From Dichomitus squalens LYAD-421 SS1 (lineage: Eukaryota; Basidiomycota; Agaricomycetes; Polyporales; Polyporaceae): a DNA stretch of 64,000 nt. Below are positions 44,924 through 57,700 of the stretch, piece after piece; positions within the stretch are counted from its first letter, which is position 1; each line of letters opens with the position of its first letter. A model generated the notes under the pieces. That model ran no database searches and was not told the origin of the DNA. It was given only the letters and a program-made list of their open reading frames with translations. The translations under genes and the position numbers were made by a program. The stretch spans positions 45,637 to 109,636 of the forward strand of contig NW_006766886.1 in the NCBI RefSeq assembly GCF_000275845.1, in the 5' to 3' direction.

Positions 44924-47119
44924 ATGGACAACCCCTCTCCAGGTCTCAACTCAACGGCACCGGCCCCCCCTGCGCTGCCTTCTCTTGGCAGTACGTTTGG
45001 GGCGGTCCTTCTTGGAGTGTTCTTCTCCCTCATGTAAGTGCGGCACGAGAAGGGTTTTTCTTCCCGCATCGATGAGCTTATGCCCCCGCAGTTTATATGG
45101 CGGTATTTTACACCAGGCATATCGCTATTACCGGACGTATACTAGTGAGCGGCTTGGTTTGAAAACCCTTGTGAGCGGCTCCCAGTGTCCGGTTGCCCGA
45201 CCGCCTTTTCGCTAACGTGTATGTAGGTATCTGCAACTGTGTGGGTAGTCGCGACTCTGCTGCTCACCAGGAACCTTCCTCACACTTTGCGTATGTAACA
45301 GCCTCCTTGAGACGGGCCATACGGCCATATCTATGTACATCTGGTGGGTCTTCGCCTTCTGGTTAATCTCGGGATTCCGTACAATGTATGTTGGTCAGCT
45401 ACCGCGCTCTCGTTACCGATTACGCCAATCCTGCAAGCCTTTCGAACGTCACCAGGTAAGCCAGTATATATTCGATTCCACCCTGAGGCAATCTAATGCC
45501 ATTGCGGGGACAAATTGCAGGAGTGTTGATGTGAGTGGCATGCCCTTCGCAGTCTCCGTATAACTACTCATCGAGCTCAGATCCTACCAGCACTGTCGGT
45601 CAGTGGCAGAGATACATGCCTTGTATCTAAGCTCCAGTTGACACCAATCTTTAGGGGCTCATCGTAGCTTTGACCCAATCGTGAGCCGCATCTCCCTTCC
45701 TTGAATGCCTGCGTCCAGATCACTCAGTCAACCACAGGTTCTTCCTTCGACGAGCCTATCTCTGTAAGTGCTCGCTTGTGTGACCGAGATGCATCCGCTC
45801 GACCTCACCTTTCTCGAAGTTGGAAAGCAGTATCGCCCATGGGCCCTCCTTGTGGTATGTCGACCTTCTGACGATCCGAGCGATCTGCTGATGGGCGTGC
45901 GAAGCTCTTTCCACTGGTCCTCGGATTCGGTGAGTGGCAGCCTTGCCTGCCTGTACCCCCACAGTGATTGACCCTGGAGCAGGGTTTTCGATAGGTCAGG
46001 CACTACCGTCGATGCTCCGATCGCTGTACTGACTGTTTCCTCAGCATCGACAGTTGATGGGTTCGCATGGTTCTCAACATGCGATGTAAACGTATACGAC
46101 TGAGCGGCCTGTTCTAGCTTTATTGGGGCCTCAAAACCGGGAGGCACATTAGGACTTCCTCACCCAGTACGTCTTGGCCCATTTGCGGGGCAATGCTCGT
46201 ACTGAGAATGCGTGAAGTGGATCATAACATGTGCATCAGCGCTGGGCGTGTCGACGGACTGGACGTTGACCATCATCCTGATACTTGCTCTGCGTCGGAG
46301 CAGAAGTGGCATCAAAAGGTTTGTCCCTGGTCTGCAACGCACAACATTCGCCTCAGACCGTTCACATCCCGTCATAGAACCGACTCCATGCTGGACACGC
46401 TGATCCTGTACACAGTCACGACGGGTAAGCACGCTTGTTGTATTCTGATTGTCGTCGACGATTAACGGTGATGATAGGCCTACTTACAAGGTAGCAGACT
46501 TCTCAGTCGATTGTGATGATACAAAGCTCAAAGCTCTTCTAGCGCGTGCATGCTGCTGGTTTTCGTATTTGTATGTTTCGCCATTCGTGGGTGTACAAGC
46601 CCGTGCTCATCGATGGATACCCAGTCAGTAGCCACCCCACACAACTTGATATACATCGCGTTCTCTTTCCTGCTCACCAAGCGTGCGTGTCCTTCTCTGC
46701 CGTTCCTCGATATCCTCGCTCACGCACATGCAGTGTATACAAACTCGTTCCTCGCAGCGTATGCAGCAATTTTTTGTCTTCTCGAAAGGATTCCCATTGA
46801 CTTCGTGACACTTGTATACAGATTGAACACCCGGCAATCCCTCCGGTCGGACTCGACCGTGCAAAATTTTGGGACCGACGTCTTTGGGAGCGGGCTGGCA
46901 ATGGAGCTCCGCAGTGGGCCGAGCAAAGCGTCGCGCCAGGAGTCGAACGCAGTGGCGTTGGAGCTCACCGAGCGACCTGCGTCGCGCCAATGTGAGTGCA
47001 CGACATCGACTATAGACCGTAACACGGACTCCTCACGCCTGTCTGCTAGTCGGGAAGATTTCTGTTCATACTACGACGACATACGAGTCTGGCGTAATGT
47101 GAGGGAAATTCGGAAGTAG
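44924..47119 (+). CDS. DUF6534-family multi-pass membrane protein
   Basis: Member of a large Agaricomycete family of about seven-helix proteins of unknown role. The N-terminus (NSTAPAPPALPSLGSTFGA) precedes a first membrane helix. After intron 1 comes LYGGILHQAYRYYRTYTSER, then LVSATVLLETGHTAISMY; the donor GTGGGT after ACTGT keeps this join in frame. Next are FFLRRAYL and GKQYRPWALLV, the helix ALGVSTDWTLTIILILALRR, the motif DSMLDTLILYTVTT, a helix VFVFVCFAI, HNLIYIAFSFLLTK and LYTNSFLAALNTRQSLR. The last two are hallmark sequences of the family. A hydrophilic tail ends at 47119. Eight or more short introns. I see no disabling change. A decayed paralogue lies about 2 kb upstream, suggesting a past tandem duplication. 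Confidence 0.8.
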
Positions 47120-47415
47120 GAAGAACTTGAAGGGAGGACCCTATGTGACTTGTACTGAATATCAGTTTTGTGGCTGTATACTATGCAGTACTAGGTGTAC
47201 ATAGTGTACTTGTTGACTCGGGCTAAGAAAGTATGTTGTCGTCCACAAGATGCGACTGCATTAATATTATTGGCCAAAGCAATCATGATTGATCGCATCT
47301 GTATGCCATGTACTTAAGGCAAACACGCGTCATGAGCGCCTGTCGCGTCGGGGGAAACGCGTCTGGGCGTCGTGGGCTGTGGCTGCTCTCCGTCTTTGAG
47401 TGCGTGCAGACTGCC

Positions 47416-50400
47416 ATGGCCGAGCTCCCCTCTCTTCTCCTCGCCTCTCTTCAGCCAGACTCCAGGAAACAGGCAGAACAGAGCCTCCAGAGCCTCAGCG
47501 TTCAGCCTGGCTTCCTCCCCCACCTCCTCACTCTCGTCCTCCAATCCACCCAAGATCGCGCCGTTCGCCTGGCCGGCAGCGTCTACCTCAAAAACGTCGT
47601 CAAGTCGCGATGGGAAGATGTAAGTCCTACGGACCCGCATGGTGATCTTGCTTGATCTCACGAGCCCGACGCGCCCTTGTGCAGGATGAGCCACCCATCG
47701 CGGACGCCGATAGGGCCGGGCTGCGCGAGGCCCTCGTCCCCGCTATGATCCAGCTCTCGAACGCATCGGACAAGGCCGTCCGTGCGCAGATCGCAGAGTC
47801 GATATCCCTTGTTGCGAAGAGCGACTTCCCCGAGCGGTGGCCAGATCTGGTCGATGTGAGTGCTCTTGCCTTTGTGCTCTGTGCACAGTATCCCCTTTTG
47901 CTGTGTCGCGCCTTCGTTCTGCATCTGCCACCGTCTTCCCTGTGGCGGTCGGTATTTCGTTTGCGTCCGCTACGCCCTTTTGCTGTCGTTCAACTCCGAC
48001 CTCTTCGTTCGGTGGCGCCCTCCGGTGTTCCGCGTCCTGCGCAGTGGCGCAGACCCACAGGTTCTAAATCTGGAAATACTTGATATCCATGGCGCTGCGG
48101 TGTGCGTACCGCGACTGTCGGCAGAAGACTATGGGTGTGGCAAACGCCCAAACTCTCAAAAGCGAAAAAGACTCCCGAAGCGCTGAATCGCTCCCGCGTA
48201 CTGAGGGTGGGCCCCGAGTTCTCATCTCGAGTTGCCAAGTGTCCGCAAAACATACATGTCGACGCGTAGGTGAGCCGACACTGCAGCGCCACACACGGCT
48301 TGACCACGGTGCGACCATTATGGAATTCTGACGTCCTGAACATGATGCCTCGTGAGACTATAGTGCTGATCACTTCTCTGCTATCCTGCAGAAACTCGTC
48401 GTATCGCTTTCCGAGTCAAATTATGAAGTCAACGTCGGCGTACTCGAAACAGCACATTCCATCTTCCGTCCATGGCGTGCCGAAGCTCGCTCCGACGCCC
48501 TGTTCACCGAGATCAACTACGTCCTCTCCCGCTTCACCACACCCTTCCTTAGCCTCTTTCTGCACACTACTACTCTCCTATTTGCTCAGCCGCCTCCACC
48601 CAACCTCGCGCAAGTCGCCCAAGCAACGGTGTTCCTTGTGGAAATCTACTACGACCTAACGTGCCAGGACCTTCCGCCCGGCATCGAAGACTCGCATGCA
48701 CAATTCTTTGCGGCCCAGGATGGCTTGTTCCTCCGCCTCCTCCTGTGGGACCCACCACAGCTCCGAGGGGACGTGAGTGCGCATGCCTGCCCGCGGATAA
48801 TGCGTGCTGTACTGACAGTCCATCTAGCCCGATGACACGACGCCGTCTCTCCCATCACAAATCAAGACGAGGATCCTCGAGATCGTTGAGGTACGCCCCG
48901 TCGCTCTCAGCATCGGCGCATACCTGATATGCCGCGTATACAGCTCTTTGTGAAGCTATATCCAGAGACTCTCCAGTCGTCAGGCACCGTCGAGGCTTTC
49001 GTGCGGGCGATCTGGGACCTCGTGGGCGGTGGCAAGCGGCCAGGCGTCGCGGACGACGGGGTGTGTTCCATCGGTTGCGTCGTGATCAGAGAAGTCGTGT
49101 TCACACTGTGTGCCGTTTTCAGCTCGTGTCGCAGTCTCTGCGCTTCATCGCCTCGGCTATCCGGATAGGTTACTACAAGGACCTCTTCGGCTCAAAAGAG
49201 ACCATCTCTGGGCTCGTGCAGGGCGTCGTTGTGCCGAACGTCGCTCTACGAGGTAAGTCTCGCGTGAGGCTTCTCCCAGGGCGGCGCACCTGATGTCAGA
49301 CACATCTCAGAGCACGAACTGGAGCAGTTCGAAGACGACCCGCTCGAGTACATCCGGTTGGACCTCGCGCTCCCGTCCATGGGCGGGATCGGTCTCTCGC
49401 ACGACGCGGTCACGCGCCGCCAGGCGGCGGCCGACGTCCTCCGCGCGCTTGTGTCGTCCGGGCTCGAGGCGGAGACGACGGAGGTGACGGGCGCGTGGAT
49501 CGGGCAGGGGCTCGCGGAGTACAACGCGGACCGGGCGCAGAACTGGCGCGCGAAGGACACGGCGATATATCTGCTCACCGCGGTCGCGACGCGGGGGAGC
49601 ACGACGCAGCACGGGGTGACGTCGACGAACGCGCTGATCGACGTGGTGCAGTTCTTCTCGGACCACGTGTTCGCGGACTTGCAGGCGGAGGAGGGGAGCA
49701 TACACCCGATCCTGCAGGTCGACGCGATCAGGTTCTTGTATACGTTCCGGAATCAGGTGGGTGGCGGCGCGCTCTGTCTGTGGTTGTGGGAGGGTTGAGT
49801 GCTGAGTGTGGTGGTCTTGCAGCTCGTCAAGCCGCAGCTTCTGTCTGTGCTGCCTTCGCTTGTTCGCCATCTGTCCTCGGACAACTACGTGTGCTATACC
49901 TACGCTGCGATCAGCATCGAGCGTATCCTGTTCATTCGCCAGGGTACGCAGCTCATGTACGTCGTTGCGTCGTGCTGTATCGGGAGGTGAACTGATGCTC
50001 TTCTGCAGGTTCACCCAGGCGGACGTGCAAGACGTCGCTCCGGGATTGCTGAATGCTCTTTTGTCCAAGGTTGAGAAGGCACCTACGGCGGAGAAGATGG
50101 CCGAGAACGACTACCTGATGAAGTGTCAGTACCTTGTGCGAACGTTCGTCTGCACTGAGTTGACGAGTGGTCGGGTTGCAGGTGCCATGCGTGTCGTCGT
50201 CACGGCGCGGTCGACGTTTGCGGATGGCTACGATCAAATCCTCCAGCGGCTGGTCGCGATACTCGGCGTCATTTCCAAGAACCCGAGCAATCCAAACTTT
50301 GACCAGTACATCTTTGAGAGCATTGCTGCGCTGATGAGGTACGTCTAGGGCTCCCAGGGAAAGGCAGATTGGCAGTTCGTACCTAACGTACCCCAAAAGA

Positions 50401-51807
50401 TTCGTCGTTCAGGCCAACCCAAGCGCACTGCCCCGCTTCGAACAGGCACTCTTCGGGCCCTTCACGATCATCATTCAGCAAGATATTGACCGTGCGTCTC
50501 AACGGGATGTTCATCGCTGTCGTCATAATCTGATCATTCCCACCATGCTTTAGAGTACATACCTTACGTCTTCCAGATCCTTGCGCAGATGCTCGACCTT
50601 CACACGGGCGAGGTACCCGCCGAATACCGAAGTCTGCTCCCGTTCCTCCTTACCCCTGCATCGTGGCAGCAGAAGGGCAGCATCCCGGGGCTGGTCAAGC
50701 TCCTTGAAGCGTTTTTGTCGCATGACGCGAAGTCGATGGTCGCGGCGGGGCAGCTTACGCAAGTCCTGGGGGTCATCCAGCAGCGGCTCATCCCGTCCAA
50801 GATCAACGACGGCTGGGGCTTCGAGCTCCTCGAGGCCGTAGTGCAGTACACGCCTTGGTAAGTCTACTACTATAAGTGCTCTTGCCCTTGGAGTCTCGGA
50901 TTGTATGCCAACTGTCACGGACGATATTGATGGCGGTTCGCGGCTTGTCAGGGACGCGCTGAAGCAGTACTTCCGCGGACTGATCGTCACGCTTCTGACG
51001 CGCATGCAGACGAGCAAGACAGACAAATACGTGTACCACTTTGTGTATTTCCTCGGGTTCTGCCTGGCGATCAATGTGGACGGGCTGACGCCCGACTACA
51101 TCATCGGGGAGGTCGACGCGATCCAACCAGGGTGAGCCCTCCCGGTGTTCAGTCGAGTTCGATGCGAGGTATCTGACATCAGCGCACGACAGGCTGTGGT
51201 CTCAGCTGTTGGCGAACTTCATCATCCCCCAAGCGCCCAAGTCTCCGCCGAAAGAGAGGAAGGTCGTGATTGTGGGACTCACGCGGCTGCTGAGCCAGAG
51301 CGTGCTCATGCTTCAGGACGCGCGCGTACAAGCGTGGTGAGTTCAGGTCTCGCATCCAGGGCTCTGGGCACGACTTCCACACCTGTCACTCGTCGTGTGG
51401 TGTGCGGTGTGTGTATCTGGAGGCCGATGTCTTCTCCTCTGCGTGCCGGACGCTCACCGCCGCTGTTCTTCCACAGGCCGCCGACGTTCCAAGCGCTCGC
51501 GAAGCTCTTCCAGACTGAGCAGCTGCTCACTAAGAAGGAGGAGCTGGACCCCGACGCCGGCCTGACCCAGATCGACTACGAGGAGCAGACGGCGGGCTAC
51601 CAGGCGGCGTACTCGCGGCTCGCGGCCGCGGAGGCTGCCCCGGCCGACCCAGTCGCGCACGTCAAGGACCTCAAGGTGTTCGTGGGGCAGGAGCTCGCGC
51701 AGGCGTCGGCGAGGGACCAGAGGGTGAAGGCGTGGGTCGCGCAGACGGACGCGAGCGTGACGGGGCCGTTCGTGCAGGCGCTTGCTGCGTCGGGATTCAA
51801 CATCTAA
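47416..51807 (+). CDS. CSE1: CSE1/exportin-2, importin-alpha re-exporter
   Basis: Karyopherin of the importin-beta group that carries importin-alpha from nucleus to cytoplasm with Ran-GTP. Exon 1 (47416-47619) starts MAELPSLLLASLQPDSRKQA and holds the Ran-binding N-terminal HEAT region (RLAGSVYLKNVVKSRWED). Exon 2 (47685-47855) has IAESISLVAKSDFPERWPDL, and exon 3 starts at 48392 with LSESNYEVNVGVLETAHSIF and RPWRAEARSDALF, all strongly CSE1-like. Many more short introns follow. The large exon around 49310-49755 and the C-terminal exons contain typical HEAT helices, such as LSSDNYVCYTYAAISIERIL. The protein ends PFVQALAASGFNI at 51805-51807. Start 47416 has a good gccATGG context. Intron 2 (536 nt) is about nine times the usual size. 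Confidence 0.9.
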
Positions 51808-52377
51808 GTGTCGGGGGGGGGGGGAAATTGGACGGGGAACGTTTTGCATCGCGGCTCTGAGCCGGGGGCGTGTAGGGTGGCAAGACGGTAGTAGTACTAG
51901 TGCGTATGTTGGCGCACATTGATCACCGGGTAGCATTTTCCAGCATCTGTTGTAGTCCGCATGGGGCATTATGTCTAGTTTGTAAGCATACGCTGTCTGC
52001 GAGTTGCGCCAAGGCGGACATGTCGGTAGGACGGCGATGTGTGGCTTGGGGTCTCTCCCAATGCGCTGAGGACGCATCGTACGCGTTTGTTGTACATGCG
52101 TCTCTTGAGAATGGGCTTGGGTGCCTTGCTCCGGTCCGGCGTTCAATATTCATTATCGAGATATGGCTGTGCAGTGGTCCGCGGGTCACCACACTCCGGT
52201 TCGATGAGATGGACCACCACGAGCTCGAGGGTGCCAGAGGCTGAGGTCCCAGCTATGCCCCTCCGTGAAACTGAAACGTAAATAGACAAGAATCTCATCC
52301 GGGTATGAGCAAAAATCCCCGGATTACGGGAACCAACGGGCTGCCCACAATCGTGCTACTCTCTCCTTTTCTCTGCT
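51808..52377. other. Intergenic region
   Basis: Begins with a run of guanines just after the CSE1 stop. Contains the CSE1 3' end and the P450 promoter. No gene seen. Confidence 0.4.
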
Positions 52378-54359
52378 ATGGCTCCTGTGCTTGTGTCCTT
52401 CGCTGTCGTGCTTCTTGTTTTTCTTGCCCTTCGCCTCAGACGTAAGAAGGGCACACCGTTCCCCGGTCCCCCGCCTGCTCCCGTCCTTGGCAATCTGTTG
52501 CAACTGCCGACGACGAAGGTCTGGGAGAGGCTCAATGAGTGGGGCTTGACGTATGGTGCGTACTACTCCCTGCCCTCGCTCCCTTACTCGGCCCAACCCC
52601 AAATAAGGCGCTATCTACCAGATCCACCTCTTCTCCACTCCCCTCCTCGTCCTCAACACCGCCGAGGCCGGCCGCGAGCTCCTCGATGCCAAGTCCGTGC
52701 TCTACTCTAACAGGCCCTTGCCCAAGATCATCGAGATGTGAGCCCGAGCCATCGCGCGCGCTGTCTCGCCGTCAAAGAGAGCGCTACTGACGGCGTGTAT
52801 TGCAGGACTGGCTTCGATAAGGGCGTCGTCCTCGAGCACGACCCTCTCCGTCTGCGTCAGGCCAGGAAGCTTTTGCACTCGGTGCTCCAACCGAGACAGC
52901 TTTCGTACTATCGTGCGGTGTTGGAGCACCACGTCAACGTCCTGCTGCACAACTGTCTGCACGAGCCGGACGGCTTCGTCGAGCACATCCGGCAGTCAGT
53001 GCTGCTTCTTGGGACTGTAATAGGCGCTCGCCTTGACCTAGGAATATCGCAGGCTGACCGCGGGCATCGCGATGGAGATCTCGCACGGCCACCGCGTCAC
53101 GTCTCGGGACGACCCGTTCGTCAGAAAAGCAAACGTCTTCGCGGACAACTTCGCGGAAGCCAGCTTGCCGAACAACCACATCGTCGATTGGCTGCCGTTC
53201 CGTGAGTGATTGTCCCCACGGGGCTAACTGATGTTTGTGCAGTGTGTAGGACGTCGCTGACCGCCACGGCGCGCTCGCTCGTCATAGTGGCCAACTTCCC
53301 AGGGTGGCTACCTGGGATGGGCTTCAAGGAGAAGGCGCGCAGGTATCGCGAGCAGTACTGGTCGCTCGCGGAGGAGGGTCATCAGATGGTCAAGGACGAC
53401 ATAGTAGGCTGCTCTCTACTCTTAACTTGTGAAGACGTGCTGATGGTGTTCTGCAGGCCAACGGCCTCGCTCGCCCATCGCTGACTTACAAGGCGCTTGT
53501 CGAGGGCAAGCCTGGTGACGTCCCAGACGACGTGATTGCGTTCACCGCGACTCAGGTGTATACCGGCGGAGCCGATACGGTGAGTAGCCGTCAACTGCAT
53601 CCCCCCGGAGCGGAATGCTGACCGTTTCTCAGACAGTCTCCACCTTGTCCTCGTTCATCCTCTTCATGGTCAAACACCCGGAGGCCCAGAGGAAGGCCCA
53701 GGAGGAAGTCGACCGTGTCATTGGCTCGGATCGCCTGGCTTCCTTCGCCGACCGCGAGAGCCTCCCGTACGTCGACGCTGTCATCGCAGAAGTACTGCGT
53801 CTCCGGCCACCGGTCAGCGTCGGTGAGTCGCGCACCTCATAGGACGAGACTTGGACGGCACCTGACGGAACGATCCCCAGTCACCCGCGAGGCCGGTCAG
53901 GACGACATCCACAACGGCTACCTCGTGGAGAAAGGAACGATCATACTCGTGAACTTCTGGTCCGCCCTGCTCGCTCGTTTTGAGCCGTCGCAGCCTATGC
54001 TGACAATCTGTGATGACGTAGGGGCATGCTGCGGGCCGAGGAACACTACCCCGACCCTCACTCGTTCCAGCCGGAACGCTGGCTCGGGAAGGACCACAGC
54101 GACCCGACGCACCCCTTCAACGTCGCGTTCGGCTTCGGAAGACGGTACGTGCCTCGCCATGCGTGCACTTCCCCGGCCCTCGTTCATTCATTATTCGTCT
54201 TCCTCGTGCAGCTCATGCCCCGGACAACACCTGGCCGAGGAACTCGTCTTCACAACCGTCGCCCGTATCCTCGCGCTGTTCGATATCGCGCCAATCAAGG
54301 ACGAGCACGGCATCCCTGTCATCCCATCGGACGACAGCACGAACGGCGGCATCACGTAG
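52378..54359 (+). CDS. Cytochrome P450 monooxygenase
   Basis: Microsomal haem-thiolate oxygenase; substrate unknown. An N-terminal anchor (LVSFAVVLLVFLALRLRRKK) is followed by the proline hinge PFPGPPPAPVLGNLLQLP. Later exons give LYSNRPLPKIIEM, HGHRVTSRDDPF and ANFPGWLPGMGFKEKARRY. The I-helix oxygen-binding motif is TGGADTT, the ExxR motif is in AEVLRLRPP, PERW precedes the haem region, and the cysteine loop is FGFGRRSCPGQHLAEE. All key motifs are present and the protein ends STNGGIT. About ten short introns. Overall pattern resembles the Agaricomycete P450s often labelled O-methylsterigmatocystin-oxidoreductase-like; clan and family were not assigned. No biosynthetic cluster genes are adjacent, so a role in detoxification or general metabolism is as likely as secondary metabolism. 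Confidence 0.88.
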
Positions 54360-54750
54360 GTTGTAGTACCAGACGCAAACCTGCCCTCTACGAAAGCAGA
54401 ATTGTTTTTGACGTAGATATGTATTTTGCAGATTTCCCGTTCCGTTCCGCTGCTCGATCCAGCCCCGCTCGGCTCGCGCCAGGGAGGTGCTGGAGGGGCT
54501 TGAGCACGAGTCGTGAGGGAGCCTTGAGTGCTGGCCTGATCTTCGGGAATTTGCTGTCATCATGTAACTTATCTTGCATACGCTGTCGCTCGTGCGAAAT
54601 AGGAATACCGCACATTTCTAGCATGTGATCAACCCTTGTGTGCATCAGTAGTACCCCTCGTGAGATGCTCTGAAGATGAAGGTATAGACGACAGTGGGTA
54701 TGCACAAGACGTGCAGATGGATGGATATGCGTAGCCAGCTGGCCCCCTGG
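54360..54750. other. Convergent intergenic region
   Basis: Lies between the ends of the P450 and DNA methyltransferase genes, which converge. No coding signal. Confidence 0.45.
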
Positions 54751-57700
54751 CTAGTCGTCGTCGATGTGGATGGCGTCGTCCCTGTCCTGCTTCCACTTCT
54801 CGAACATAGCTCGCTCGAGCTCCCGTCCCAGGGCCTCTCCGACCTGCCATGGCACGGCATTTCCAATCTGCCTGTGCAGCTGTGGGACGAAAGCGCAGTC
54901 AGCATCTATCTAATGTTTGCGGGAGACGAACTGGAACCCACAGTTTTCATGCGATCGCCGTGGGCGATGAACGTGAACCAGTCCGGGAACCCCTGCGAGC
55001 GTGCCAGTTCCCGGATCGTGAAGATGCGACGGTACTGGACCACGTGTCAGACAGCTGTGTGCCGAGCAGGCGGCCGAGGCCGCCATGTGTTGCTAGGCAG
55101 ACTCACTTTGGGATGGAGCACGTAGCTCTGCTTTGCAGTCGGGTCGACATTGGTCACCGTCGTGTGGAACCATTCCTTCTCGTCGAGGCGGCCGTACATG
55201 CCTGGCTTGAAGCCCAACCGGGCCGTTGCGGAGGCCGGATTCCTGAACTGCCACTCGGAATGCTCGTCGGGGAGGACTAGAAGGGGGTTCGTTAGATCGT
55301 TGCACGCTCCTGCGCTCCCGAACGTAGTCACGTACACCTGTAGTCTGCTCTGCTCTTAAGAGGCACATTGGTGATACTGGTTGAAAGCCGGATGATGGGT
55401 CATCGAGCACACAGCTGGAGACTCGGTTAGGGCCCATACCGTGAGACAACGGCATGCTTGAATGCACGCGTATAGTGCTGCAACTGTGTTGTAGGCTTCG
55501 TCCTACACGCCTTTTGATATGAATTTTTTGGCGGACGCGCATAGTCCCCTGGGGGGCCGCAGTACGGCTTCTTGGGATCGCATTCGATCGAGAAGACACC
55601 CTTGCGTGGCTTCATGCCGTTTTTCCCCGGGTCCTTCCTACACGCCGGTCGCAGTGAGTTCGAAGGTGATGGGCAGCAAGCGAGAAGGGAACACACCAGT
55701 CAAAGGCCACGAGATCATCTATAGCGTCACGGATGCACACGGCCCTGAACGGAGCCGTGCCATCGCCTGTAGGGACGGGGTTGATCTCTACACCATTCGG
55801 AAAGCGGATGGAAAGAGCATCAGGATTGAGAACAGCATGCGTGGGCAAAGGAAACGATGGCAGAGGATAGGACTTCTGGGACGCTAGAAGGAAGAATCTA
55901 ACCCTCCTCTGCGGCGTCCCGTATTGACCCGCTTGGAGAAGGCTGAAGTGAACTTGATAGCTGGATGGATATCGTTAGTGATCCACTCGGAAAGGGTACT
56001 GGGAGCCGCCTACCCTAGTGTCAATAGAGCATGGATGAAGAACTTCAGCCCGCCCATCTTGATCCCGCCAACCATTCTGAATCGTCCAGCCTGAGATGCA
56101 TTGAGATTGTAGTTGAGGAAGCCTCGAACATTCTCAAACACGCAGTACTTTGGCTGTAGATAGTCTATCCAGGAGAGGAGATTGAGGAGTAGATGCGACT
56201 TTCTATCGTTCGCCTTCTGGAACATGTTCAGAGTGGAGTGCGGCTGACTGGTCCCACGCAATGAGACGGGCAATATCAGTGCTCGGGGAGGTTATCACGT
56301 CGAAGGCCTCCGTACCAAGGAAAACCAGCGACGATACAATCTATGTCTCCCGGTTTCGGAGGGTCAGGAAGAGCGGCTCTTTCCTGAATGTCTAGTGGAG
56401 GTGACCCTTCCCACTGCTTTGCACGGGACTTGACGGCATAGCGCAAGACGATATTAGAGCACTGGTTGTAGACTGTAGTATGAGGGGAGTTCTTCCTACA
56501 AGGGGAACAGAGGTTGAGCGAGAGGTTGGGTAGATATTCATAATCGGGTCTCCCTACTGCATTGTCGCCGCAGCACTGGGGGATATCTCGATGGCATGCG
56601 TGATCTTGATGCAGCCGGTCGCCTCCATAGGGAGTCCAAAGGCACCCACCCCTGCGAATGGGTCAAAGCCCCTCAGACACGCGCGGGGCTGTTGCCTCGT
56701 GAACGCTTTCAGTTGTTGCGCTCGCACTTCGTCTTCCTGAAAGCACACTTGGCAGACGGGAACCTTCTTCTTCCGAGAAAGCTCTGTAAGCCCGTTCCAA
56801 GTCTTGGGTTCGAGGGACTGCGACGCGTAGCGCACAAAGAAGTGGAACGGTGAACGGGCGAGCCAGGCATCCATATGCGTTCTTGATGAGTGGTGCAGCA
56901 CGCTGCATCGCTTGATCAGGTCGTTGCCACTGACATCCATCTCGAGACCTGTCATGAAGAGCTCTCGCTGACGATTCATGAGATTACGCACATAAATACA
57001 AAGAAACAATCGGTCTCACTTACCTCATGTGCAAACGCGTCGGCAGGGGCGGCGAATGATGGCTCAGAGAGCAAATCCGCTATGCGACCGAGGAGCCTGA
57101 CCGTGACCAGGATGGTGCCTTGAATTTCATCGTCCTGTCTTCTAGGTCGTATACGTATAATCATCCCAACCAATGCAGGAGCTTTCTTTTGTTTGGTGTT
57201 GGCAATCAGTGCATAATCATCATGATGGTAAGTGCTCCCAAGATAGCTCATGCCGCCTTTGACAATGGTGGGCACCAAATCACTTTCACGTTGGGTAGAA
57301 AGGAGACAGGCAGGGCAATTGTCGGGCGGATCAAGTGCATCTCCGTCGCTCGTGTCCACATCTTTGAAAGAGCCGTCGACTTCGTCATACATGAAGCTGT
57401 GTAGTGCATCAGTCCTGTACGTGCAGTGGGAAGAGAGAGGCATTGGCAGACCGGCAGAAGAAGTGAAGCGGGTCTAAATCCTCCCCCTTTCCAGGCCGGT
57501 GGTCATTGCAGACGACAGCCTTACCCAAGACATCCCGCAGGGCGATTGTCCCGCAGTACTGCGGGCAAAGGAACAGTTCCTGAGGGTTTGAGATCTCCTC
57601 GAGGTACGTCTTCGAGGAGTGCTCATAGAACTGAACATGCGCCTCCTTCTCCCTCTGGTCAATGTAAATAATCCTTGCGAACCTTTGTGCACAAAGATAA

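Noticed and set aside
45226..45330. Apparent frameshift in the DUF6534 gene between VSATVW and LLETGHTA
   Set aside because: Using the donor GTGGGT two bases after ACT restores the frame, so no damage is needed.
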